Assembly: GCA_003255025.1 (NCBI GenBank)
Contig: QANY01011952.1
Span: 743,359-807,358 of the forward strand
Length of the DNA stretch: 64,000 nt
Direction: 5' to 3'
From: Datisca glomerata
Taxonomy: Eukaryota > Streptophyta > Magnoliopsida > Cucurbitales > Datiscaceae
In this document: piece after piece, positions 33,300 through 43,294 of the stretch
How positions within the stretch are numbered: position 1 is the stretch's first letter
Layout: the number at the start of each line of letters is the position of its first letter
Translations under genes and position numbers: made by a program
Notes under the pieces: generated by a model
Told to the model about the DNA's origin: nothing
The model's database searches: none
Seen by the model: only the letters and a program-made list of their open reading frames with translations

Positions 33300-35200
33300 G
33301 GAAGAGATGATTCATGAGTTCATTTAACTCAGTAGTGTTGCGTGAGGACCATTGCCACTTTCCACATTGGATGATTACCTCAACTTTGGATTTCACTGTC
33401 CATCTTGGTCTAGAGAATTCTTTGAACATATATGTCTAATAAGATCCCAAGGGGGTGCCATTTATCAGTGAAGATTTTCACAGATGAACCATCCCTAATA
33501 CTTACTGAACACAAAGGAAGTTACTTGGATCTTAGCTTCAGAATTTTCCTCCTGACCTAAGAGAGGTTAAAAGGAATTATGGTTATGAATATAGAGCTTT
33601 TCCTAATTAGGTGAATCTAGCACCAATCTTCCCATAGTGAGTATTTAGTCCCTGACACCAAGAACCATACATGTTTTGGTACTGGTACCTCATTAGAGAG
33701 AACCAAATCTTTGATCCCTCGACCACCCTTACTCTTTTCACAGCAAATGTCAGACCATACAACTTAGATCTCGGACTTTCTTGATCATACAACATAAATC
33801 TTTGATGCCCAGTGTGTTTGTCAGTAGTGCCACTCCAAAGGAAGTTCCTCATTAGATCTTGGACTTTCTTGATCACCTTCTTTGTAAGATGAACATATCA
33901 GTGCAGAATTGAAACATTGCCATAATAATGGATTTGATCAATTGCAATTTTCCAACATAAGAGAGATATTTTGACTCTCCAGATTAAATTCTGCTAGTAA
34001 TCGTCTCCACTAGGGAATCACAATATGTTTTGCACAATTTAGTGGTAATTAGGGGCATTCCAAGGTACCTTACTGGAAGATGGCTCTCAAGAAACCCCAA
34101 GATAACTTGAATAGATTGAATATCATCCTTCCCTACACCTGAGAGTAAAATTTGGATTTTCTGGGCATTTGCTTGCAACCCTGACAGGTGTTTGAAGATA
34201 TCAAGACACTCACTAAGCACCTAAAAAAAATCCTTAGTCCCCTTGCAGAACAAAAGTAGATCATCAGCAAAGCAAAGGTTGACTAATATCATACCTCTAG
34301 TGAAACTTGAAGTTAGAGTGAGAGGCTCCAAACTTGAGAATCTCAGTGAAGACCTCCATGACTATTACCATTAATTAAGGAGAGATTGGGCCCCCTTGTC
34401 TAATGCCCTTAGCACCTCTGAAGTATCCATTCAATACTCCATTAATGCTAATAGAGTAGGATGGGGAAGAGATACATTCCATGATCCAAGCTACAAATTT
34501 GTTATGAAAATTTAGGCATTGCAAAACTTTACCAATCAAAGTCTAATTGACATTGTCATATGCCTTATTTAAATCAACTTTTAGTGTACATCTAGGCATA
34601 GGTAGTGTTCTATGGTAGCTTCTAAGGAGTTCTTAGGAGAGAAATATGTTATCTGTAATATTTCTCCTAGGGATGAATGGACATTGATTGGGGTTAATGA
34701 GGTATGGAATAGTGCCTTTTCATTTTGTTTGTAAGGATCTTGGTGTTGCATTTGTAAAGAATATTGCAACAAGAAATGGGTCTAAAATCCACCACAACTA
34801 AGGGTTAAGGACTTTGGGTATTAGTGAGATAGCTGTAGAGTTGACCTCTTTTAGAATTTCACTAGAGATAAAAAAAACTCAAGAATAGCGGCAGTGACAT
34901 CTAGTCCCACTATGTGCCATGATCTTTTGAAAAACCCTGTTGAAAACCCATGTGGACCAGGTGCCTTATCACTCTCCATAGAAAAAATGGTTGTTTTAAC
35001 TTACTCAATTGTAACTGGAGCAATCAAAAGGTTTGCTTGTGATTCATTGAGCTTCTTTGGGAGGGGACAGTCTAGTATGTTCCAGTTTACTTCAGTAGGA
35101 GGGTTAGAAGATCCCAAAAGTTGGGCACAGAAGCTTACAATGTGCTCTTTACCGAGTCAGGGACATAGATTATGGTTCCTTAGTCCACCAAGTGGGTGAT
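33300..35200 (-). pseudogene. LINE 3 reverse transcriptase
   Basis: Frames at 33607-33876 (VQDLMRNFLWSG), 33984-34220 (FKHLSGLQANAQKIQI; PVRYLGMPLITTKL) and the unreadably split 34230-34900 region follow L1 RT order. A readable ADDLLLFCKG on the minus strand near 34230-34280 is the catalytic block. RT N-terminal sequence lies near 34900-35000 (minus: GPHGFSTGFFKRSWH..). It is broken by at least five frame changes. Confidence 0.85.
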
Positions 35201-35469
35201 CTTTGCTCTAACTCTATTCTTCTTGATACATTAGAAAAAGAAGTTAGTGTTTTGGTCACCCAAACTAACCCATTACACTTTGGGTTTTTGTTTAAAGAAG
35301 CTCTCTTAAGCTTTCATTTGTTCCAACTATTCAGTACTGGCAATATGCTCTTGCTTCTGAAGCTCATGGTTGGATGGGCTATTAGCTAGTAATTGTTGGA
35401 TTTTCTTAAGATTGACCCTTGCTAACCTGGGTCTTGAGGATATGTCAGTGCAATGTGTCTGATTGAATG

Positions 35470-36230
35470 TCTTTAAGGCTTTTTTGACAACTCTAAGGTT
35501 ATAGCAGACTTTAAACATGGCAGTTCCATGGACTTTAGTAGCCTAGGCTTGTTATAGTGTGATCTAGAAGACAGATCTATCAAACAAGGAATGGAAGAAC
35601 TTGAAGCTAGGCTTTGGTTTGGGTTGGGTTTTGCCCATTTGAAGGACAATGAGAGTGTGGTCAAATATGCCTTGGGGGTAAAATGACAGGTAGTATCTAG
35701 GAATCGGTCTACACAATTAGTGTTTCCTAAGGTACTATCAAGCTTGCACATAATAAATGTTCCATCATGATGTTTGTTGCTCTAAGTGAATTGACAACCT
35801 GAGTAAGCTAGATCCTGAAGTTGAACCATGTTCAAACAGTCAGTGAAATCAGACATACCATCTATCCAACCAGCCTTGCCACCACATTTCATTAGGGCTA
35901 GTGATGACATTAAAGTTCCCCAAAGAAAGCCAAGGGGAGCTGGAACATATCGCATGGTGATCAACCACATAACTCCAAAGTTGTTTCCTTTCCTGCTTAG
36001 AGTTAGCAACATAGATAAAAGATACAAAACATGTAACCTAACTATCAATATGAACCAATTTACATAAAATAGCCTGATATGAGGTTTCAATGGGAATGAG
36101 ATCAATACTATCACTATCCCAGGCCACCCAAATTCTACCACCCTTAACATGTTGGTAGTTAGTAATGCATTGCCAATCTGGAAACATACTAGCAAAAAGA
36201 GATTGAAACGAGGGAGGTTTCACTTTAGTC
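35470..36230 (-). pseudogene. LINE 3 endonuclease domain
   Basis: The frame 36038-36223 reads KPPSFQSLFASMFPDWQCI...KGGRIWVAWDSDSIDL, the start of the L1 endonuclease core. The frame 35782-36195 ends MSDFTDCLNMVQLQDLAYSGCQFT, the 'F..C...L.DL...G..FTW' segment. The frame 35473-35751 holds CKLDSTLGNTNCVDRF and HFTPKAY (family: K.DR.L.N..W, SDH.P). The catalytic histidine region SDHSP has decayed to a TTLS-like sequence. Confidence 0.88.
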
Positions 36231-36369
36231 TCGATGACAGAACAAACAGAGAGATTAAAATTCCTACAAAATTTTCTTACATTAGATTGTTTCGGGTGCC
36301 ATTCAGCGCACTAATGTTCCAAGAGGCTCAATTAAACATTAAATTACTGGTTGTGGGAAGTTCTACTTG

Positions 36370-36950
36370 ATACTTAATCTTTCTTGCCCATTTTTGCTGG
36401 ATGAGGTGTATACTGCCCTTTCTTTTTCTTCCCTAAACTTGAAGTAGAAGGAATAATGGCAAGGGGTAATGGAGATTCTGAGGTTTGATATCCTTTTGTT
36501 TCATGAGTGATGCTAGCAGAGGATGAAGAAGTGTTGTCTTCTATGTTGTTTTCAATCACAGTGGGTTCGCCAGAGCAAATTTACATGTGGTTCAAGATCA
36601 AATTAGACTACCTCAAGATTACTGTTTTTGGTCTTGTTTATTTTAGATGCAACCAAGATCACTTAGCCTCACATGGAGGCACTAAGATGAGGGGGTGTCT
36701 TGGTTGGGTAAGGGAGGTTGAGGGGTGAGATGGGGAGTGGTAAAGGCTTTTGTTCATGTTTGAGGAGCTTGTGGGGTGGGGGATAGTGGTCTCCGTGCAA
36801 GTTTACGTAGCTTGAGTGAGGGTGGTATTTTGGCTGAGGCACATAGTCACAATCGTGGCCAAAGAGACCACACTGAAGTAATTTTTTTTGGCACGCCTTC
36901 ATACTCGACATTGACAGTTATTGGATCCCATATTCTATCCCTATATCAAC
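36370..36950 (-). pseudogene. LINE 3 ORF1 C-terminal part with zinc knuckle
   Basis: The frame 36669-36911 contains QCGLFGHDCDYVP, the CxxCGxxGHxxxxC knuckle of plant L1 ORF1 with its first cysteine pair damaged. The frame 36374-36559 is a low-complexity Ser/Lys-rich tail ending in KMGKKD. The DUF4283-type N-terminal region lies to the right in repeated form. Confidence 0.8.
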
Positions 36951-38310
36951 ATCAAAGTGCTTGACTTCTCTAGATTGGATAGGAATCTCAACACACACTA
37001 TAGCATATCCTTTACTAATCCCTCTTCAGTTAGGGAATTAGAGTATAAGGGTACTCCTACTCCACTTGCAATATGGCTTAGAGCTCGAGTAGACCAAAGC
37101 TCAATTGGGAGGTGCCAGAGCTTGACCTAGATTGGAAGTTTTGATACTTTGTCTTTGGAAAATTGAGTGTTAGGCTGCTAAGGTTTAAGAATGAATGGTT
37201 TCCCTGTCTTCTAAGGAGTTAAACTTAAGATAAAAGAGACCTTTTGATGCAAAAACTTCAGTAAGTCCCATATTTCTTCTAGATTTGCATTACAATTTTT
37301 TTTGAAAATGTGCAGTGGAGAGTCTTGCCAGCAAAGAACCTAACCAGACAGTTATCCCATTTAGTAAAGCTATCCTGAGCAACCCATCCTGGCAGTTTAA
37401 CCACGACTCTCTCTACATCAAATACTGTAGTGTCTTCATAGCCCAGTTGATTTCTGAACTTCTAATTATTTTTTACTTTCTCTGCCCAGGTACCATCTTT
37501 CCTCCCAGTAGATGAAGATTCATGACAGAGCTTTTAATAAAGTTGGTTATTTTCACGGAGGAGTTGGTTAGGTGGGTTATGGGGAGGAGAATACTCACAA
37601 TTCCTTTTGACACCCTATGTGAGAGCTTATAATTCCAGTTCCTTAACAACTTCATCATATTATGGAAAACTGGAAGGGTTAGGTCATTTAACACTTGGGG
37701 AAGATGGTGATGTGGCAGCAATGGTGTCCTTTTATTGTAACGAGTTCAGTCCAACTTGTAAAGGAGAAGGAGGAATAGGAACAACATACAATCACAAGCA
37801 TAGTTTATCATTAATGCAGTTGTCTTGTGCAGGAGAAACGGCTTGAAACTTTCTGTTCTCATTGAAAGGTGCATGCATGTCTGTACATAGGGACGTAACG
37901 TCCTTATCACATGCAGAAGGGAGTTGGGCATTAAAACTGGCGCTGAGTTAGTTGGTCCCTGCTTGTCTATGTGGCCACAAATAGGTTTATATGTAACCGT
38001 TGGGAAAAGACCTTCCTCCCTATTCAGATTGCTCCGTCAAGCTCCTCCTCTAGGCAGTGGTGCTCTAGAAGCCTTCTTGAGGTTGTCTATAAATGGGACC
38101 TGTACATTGAGTGATGAGGCCACTTGTTTGTTGTTTTCCTTTAGTTCATTTATCCGTGACCCATTTTGTGCATTAAGTTCATGAGCGGACCCACTAGTTA
38201 ACTGCGTTGCCGAGGAGCATAAATGAAAGTTGGAGTTTTCCTTTGACTTTGGGGAGAGTAAATGCATTGAATCCAGAAGGAAGTTATTGGTATCAACTGC
38301 GTGATCTTGT
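36950..38310 (-). repeat. ORF1 repeat unit A of LINE 3
   Basis: This is the first of three tandem, same-strand, diverged copies of the L1 ORF1 N-terminal region. It begins with ACATCAAAGTGCTTGACTTC and includes GCAGTGGAGAGTCTTGCCAG near 37313. It carries a 3' portion (37965-38310) that unit B lacks. Confidence 0.9.
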
Positions 38311-39339
38311 ACATCCAAAGTGCTTGACTTCTCTGGATTGGACATGAATCTCAACACACACTCTAGCATATCCCTTACTAATCCCTCTTGCAGTTAGGGA
38401 ATCAGAGTATAAGGGTACTCCTACTGTACTTGCAATGTGGCTTAGAATTCCAGTAGACTAAAGCTCAACTGGGAGGTGCTAGAGCTTGACCTAGATTGGA
38501 AGTTTTGATACTTTTTCTTTGGCAAATTGAGTGTTAGGTTGGTAAGGTTTAGGAATGAATGGTTTCTCCTTAGATGCCAATGGCCCCAAGAAAGGACTCC
38601 CTATCTTCTAAGGAGTTAAACTTAAGATAAAAGAGACATTTTGATGCAGAAACTTTAGTAAGTCCCATATTCTTCCATATTTGCATTGCAATTTTTTTGA
38701 CGAGGTGCAGTGGAGAGTCTTGCCAGCAAAACTTCCAATTTAGTAAAGCTGTCATGAGCAACCTATCCTGGCAGTTTAACCATGACTCTCTCTGCATCAA
38801 ATACTGTAGTGTCTTCATAGCCCAGTTGAATTTTGAAGTTCTGTTATTTTTTACTTTCTCTACCCAGGTACCATCTTTCCTCCCAATAGATGGAGATTCA
38901 TGAAAGAGCTTTTCATAAAGTTGGTTATTTTCACGGAGGAGTTGGTTAGGTGGGTTATGAGGAGGATAATACTCGCAATTCCTTCTCGACACCCTATGTG
39001 AAAGCATATAATTCCAGTTCCTCAACAACCTCATCATTTTCTGGAAAACCGGAAGGGTTAGGTCGTTTAACACTTATGGAAGATGGTGATGTGGCAGAAA
39101 TGGTGTCCTTTTATTGTAACGAGTTCTTTCCAACTTGTAAAGGAGAAGGAGGAATGGGAACAACATCCAATCGCAAGCATAGTTTATCATTAATGCAACT
39201 ATCTTGTGCAAGAGAAATGGCTTGAAACTGTCATTTCTCCTTAAAAGGTGCATGCATGTTTGTACATAGTGACGTAACCTCCTTATCACATGCGAAAGGG
39301 AGTTGGGCATTAAAGCTGGCACTGAGTTGGTTGCTAAGG
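38311..39339 (-). repeat. ORF1 repeat unit B of LINE 3
   Basis: The second copy starts ACATCCAAAGTGCTTGACTTC. It contains the longest remaining ORF1 frame on the minus strand (38570-39073, 167 codons; WVEKVKNNRTSKFNW, AMQIWKNMGLTKVSASKCLF, FNSLEDRESFL), which resembles a DUF4283-type L1 ORF1 domain. It ends at GAGTTGGTTGCTAAGG. Confidence 0.9.
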
Positions 39340-40290
39340 TTTTGATACTTTGTCTTTTGCAAATTTGGTGTTAGGTTGCTAAGGTTTAAGAATGAATGAT
39401 TTCCCAAGTAGATGCCAAGGGCCATCCCCAAGAAAGGACTCCCGCTCTTCTAAGGAGTTAAACTTAAGATAAAAAAGACTTTTTGATGCAGAAACTTCAG
39501 TAAGTCACCTATTTCTTCTAGATTTACATTGTAATTTTTTTGACAAGGTGCAGTGGAGAGTCTTGCCAGCAAAGAACCTAACCAGACAGTTATCCCATTT
39601 TGTAAAGCTATCCTGAGCAACCCATCCTGGCAGTTTAACCATGACTCTCCCTACATCAAATATTGTAGTGTCTTCACAGCCCAGTTGAATTCTGAACTTC
39701 TGATTCTTTTTTACTTTCTCTTCCCAGGTACCATCTTTCCTCCCAATAGATATAGATTCATGACAGAGCTTTTCATAAAGTTGGTTATTTTCATGGGGGA
39801 GTTGGTTAGGTGGGTTATGGGCAGGATAATACGTGCAATTCCTTATGACACCTTATGTGAAAGCATATAATTCCAGTTCCTCAACAACTTCATCATATTC
39901 TGAAAAATCGGAAGGGTTAAGTCGTTTAACACTTGGGGAAGATGGTGATGTGGCAGCAATGGTGTCCTTTTATTGTAACGAGTTCTTTCCAACTTGTAAA
40001 GGAGAATGAGGAATGGGAACAACATCCAATCCCAAGCATAGTTTATCATTAATGCAACTGTCTTGTGCAAGAGAAATGACTTGAAACTATCATTTCTCCG
40101 TAAAAGTTGCATGCATGTTTGTACATAGTGACGTAACGTCCTTATCACATAAAAAAGGGAGTTGGGAATTTTTTTAAACTGGCGACTGGCGCTGAGTTGG
40201 TTGGTCCCTGCTCATCCATGTGGCCACGAATATATTTAGGTGAAACCGTTGGGCGAAGACTTCCTCCCTGTTCAGAAAGCTTCTAGAGAG
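39340..40290 (-). repeat. ORF1 repeat unit C of LINE 3
   Basis: The third copy starts within the unit at AAGGTTTTGATACTTTGTC, so it lacks about the first 190 bases. Otherwise it follows A and B, including GCAGTGGAGAGTCTTGCCAG near 39549. It runs on through GTTGGTCCCTGCTCATCCATGTGGCCAC, the end shared with unit A, into the CT-rich 5' leader. Confidence 0.9.
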
Positions 40291-40331
40291 AAGTTAGCGA
40301 ATCTCTCTCTCTCTAAATGATACTTTTACAT

Positions 40332-40345
40332 TCATGTATCTAATT
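40332..40345. repeat. Right target-site duplication of LINE 3
   Basis: TCATGTATCTAATT, one mismatch from 31876-31889. Confidence 0.8.
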
Positions 40346-40644
40346 ACATACTACTATAAAAAATATTTCATTTTACTAACTATCAATAAACAAATTATTA
40401 TGGAAAATTTTACTTCGTTTAGGAATTAAATGAGAAAATGTGAAACATCTAATTTGTACTATATTTTAAGAAACTTTAAAAGGGGAATAAAAATTTCTCC
40501 CTTCAGGCCCATTTTATTATAATATAAATAGATATAGGTATATATATGATCGAGAGTTGGTACTCTACCTTCTAAAAGTTAGTAATTATCTTTTGTTTTT
40601 GGTTTGATAATCAATAGATGTATATTTTTTGCATAGTTAATATA

Positions 40645-40658
40645 TATGATTTATAGTT
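40645..40658. repeat. Left target-site duplication of the SINE
   Basis: TATGATTTATAGTT is repeated exactly at 40773-40786. Confidence 0.88.
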
Positions 40659-40772
40659 TTTTTAAAGTTACATTATAAATTCTAAGGGGAATGAATGAAT
40701 ATGACTCGAGCCCGCAACTTTTAAGGAATGAGTATGATGGCTTAACCAACTGCGCCAACCCAATTTGTCATG
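40659..40772 (-). mobile_element. tRNA-derived SINE
   Basis: On the minus strand the element starts near 40772 and reads GGTTGGCGCAGTTGGTTAAG, a tRNA-like 5' head with an internal RNA polymerase III A box. It is followed about 35 bases on by the B box GGGCTCGAGTC, and ends in an A-rich tail (T run on the plus strand at 40659-40666). Exact 14-bp target duplications flank it. The tRNA-like part does not fold as a complete tRNA, so it is a SINE and not a tRNA gene. It is only about 114 bp, short for the class. Confidence 0.85.
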
Positions 40773-42559
40773 TATGATTTATAGTTAGCTCGGCTCCTTT
40801 TAGCCTGACATGCCATAGTATAAAACCCTTTATCCCATCCTCATCTCCATGTATCAATTTTATTCATGCCCAAATTTTAATTTATGAGGACACGGGGGTA
40901 TGGAGAATCCCCATTAAGACTGAGTTACACATGTGTTCTCCATCTCTTCATTTAGACTTGAATTGTGTAAAGTAATGAAAATGATTTAGGAGAGAAATGG
41001 TACAAGAATTATCTTATTTGACAACTAAATTAGCTAGTGTAGTGAGGGAGATTAAAAAATTAGTGTTAGGGTAGGGTTGAGACATAAGATTATTGTTTCA
41101 CTTTACTACAAACATATACTTAAGAATTTATAAAGATAAATGGGGAAGAGATGGAGCATGGATTGCTATATATGTCCTTGCCCCGTATACCCCCGCAAAT
41201 GTATTTCATTGCATCGTATGTGTCGTCACCTATTTATTTATCAAACTCCAACCTATTAGTAGTGGGTCCCCACGAGTTTAAAAATCCACATGTGATTTTG
41301 ACTCGCTAGACACAAATGATTATGCTGTTATCATATTTTGATGTTACATGTGTCTAGACTAGATGCTACGAATGCATATGGGAAGATTTATGGATTCAAA
41401 TTTTCTCATGTTCAACCAACACATGAGACCATCATGCCTGATATGAGCTATTGGTTGAAAAATTAACAGACCATATCAATTTAGAAAAGTTTTAAAAAAT
41501 GACTATATTTTTTTTGCTTGATTTCCATATCAAAGTAATGAGCCGTTGATTTTTTTTTTATTTAATCATCCTAATATCACCTGATGTTGATTGAAGGTGA
41601 TCTAAATCCATGATTTACATATATATGCTTTCTTGTCAGATTGGGTTTATTAATCAAGAGCATTTCTTTTTCGAGAAAATTCTTGGCTATTAGGAGCACT
41701 AGAATCTGTAGTGATCTAAATACCATCTTTGTGAATTTCATATGTAATAATAAAGGGTCAAATCAATCTTTGATGTCAGTATTTTCATTATCACGATCAT
41801 TACATTCCCACATGTAAAAAATTATATCCCCACATGTAAAGAAACTATTTTAGGTATTGATTATCCTTAGCTCTTGTTAGGATGAGCTGACGGTTTTTGG
41901 TGAGGCAAGGCAAGTGAGGGACATTCCTACCATGAAATCCAACAAAATCATTAAACTTTTAGGATCGTTTTGGATTATGAAAAGTTAATCATCTTCTAAT
42001 TCAGAAGTAACTCATTGGACTTTTATGGTAATTATTTATTCTCTTCAAATTATTTTGGTGCCCATCAATTGAGGTAAGTTATCAATTGTAGAGGCATTTG
42101 CATATTTTGGCATAATGTCTAAATGGAATGGACTATTAGGAGTCCAACAAAATCATATTTTCATATTTCTAATTCATTTGAAATGGACTATAAAAAGCCT
42201 AATATACTCTCTAAATCTTATAATATAGAGATTAATAATACTCATTTTCTTTAATATGACATTTCGGTAATGTCTTATAATTTATTTCCAATCCATTGAT
42301 TATTAAACATAAATAATAATTCTTATTTCACATAATTTGATTCCTGAAAGTTAATAAATACATTAATTTGATTCAGTTATTTCATTCTTCATTCCATGTT
42401 TAGACAAAACGATTCCAAATTTTATCTAATTTCTAGGCAAAACAAATATAAACTTCATTTGATTTGATTTAAAGTAAATGCGCCATTAAAATATTCTCAT
42501 CACTACAATAGTGTCATTTTTTTATTTTAACGAATCTTTATCATTGGGTTACTAGACTT

Positions 42560-43294
42560 TGATCACTACACTGTCGTCTTAATTATGAGCAAATGGAGGA
42601 AGAGGAAATGCGGAGGAACTCCACGTCCCACGAATGTTCCAACGCAAGATGCTCGGAGGCAAACTAACGACGTCAACGCCTCCACACACCACGTTCTCCT
42701 TGTTTACATACAGTTCTTCCAACTTCCCTTAACTGGCAAACCTGTATTTTAATTACGGCGCAGTACGTAAAACGTCGTCTACCTCCATTCCTTGGAAAAC
42801 CCTCTTCTTATCCTTTGCACGCACCACTCGCGCGTTTTCTTACAACAAAAAGGAGAATTCACCATCCCCTTTGACCTTCCCTCGGCCCCGCCAAGACACT
42901 AAACCGTTGAAGTCTTTCAACCAACACCAAACGCAGACACGCGCGTGGTCCCGTTAAACCCCGAGACGGTGGTTGTGGGTAAAGAAAAAGCGAATCACGC
43001 GACTTTCAGAAACGTAGAAAAATCAACACACGGCAGGGGCAAAGTAGGAAAATTGAAAAATGAAAGCAAATGCGGAAATTTCAAGTGGGGGCAGTTGTAT
43101 CTTGAGAGCGTACACTTCCCTCTCTGTTTCACCGTCGGTACAACGAAGCCATTGATTTTACTGCCGTTTTGGAAAGCGGAATAGAGGGTGGAGGAGAAGA
43201 AGGAGGAGAGGGTGGACCAGATCGGTTTGTTATCTGGAGCCGACTCGGTTTTCCGGATTGGTACTCAGTTAGTCTTTTGCGAGGGACGCAGAAG
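42560..43294 (+). promoter_or_regulatory. Probable promoter and 5' leader of the flippase gene
   Basis: Base composition changes from AT-rich to CG-rich near 42590 and stays so until the start codon. The palindrome CACGCGCGTG (42938-42947) and a nearby CTCGCGCGTTT (about 42831) are CGCG-box-like sites of the kind bound by CAMTA factors. A pyrimidine patch, CTTCCCTCTCTGTTTC, lies at about 43117-43132, and a purine-rich GGAGGAGAAGAAGGAGG leader follows near 43190. No clear TATA box is seen. The frame upstream of 43295 stays open for 42 codons but has no ATG, so translation should begin at 43295. Confidence 0.6.

Larger units (their letters stand above)
31890..40331 (-). mobile_element. L1-type LINE 3, near full length, with triplicated ORF1 region
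   Basis: The 8.4-kb minus-strand element has, from its 5' end on the right: a CT-repeat leader (40300-40315), ORF1 in three partial copies, an ORF1 zinc knuckle, apurinic-type endonuclease, reverse transcriptase, zf-RVT, and a 3' UTR ending 'GTATGCCCCTTGTATTTGTG...'. Target duplications of 14 bp (one mismatch) define its limits. Frames are broken by many stops, so it is inactive. Plant L1 elements are normally nearer 6 kb; the excess is explained by the ORF1 duplication. Confidence 0.9.
40346..42560. other. AT-rich intergenic region left of the flippase gene
   Basis: Apart from the SINE I see no gene. Two stretches, GGACACGGGGGTATGGAGAATCCCC near 40888 and TGCCCCGTATACCCCCGC near 41180, look like partners of a decayed inverted-repeat DNA element. 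The remainder is AT-rich with no readable frame. Confidence 0.4.

Noticed and set aside
37315..40148. Several plus-strand frames such as MESLASKEPNQTVIPF repeated twice
   Set aside because: They recur only because the ORF1 region is triplicated. The coding strand is minus.
40690..40765. A tRNA gene on the minus strand
   Set aside because: It has A and B box-like motifs, but the anticodon and acceptor arms do not pair as a full cloverleaf. An A-rich tail and target duplications show that it is a SINE.
43169..43294. N-terminal extension of the flippase by 42 codons
   Set aside because: The frame is open, but it has no ATG (it would start at TTG), and related plant flippases begin near MSGWERLR at 43295.
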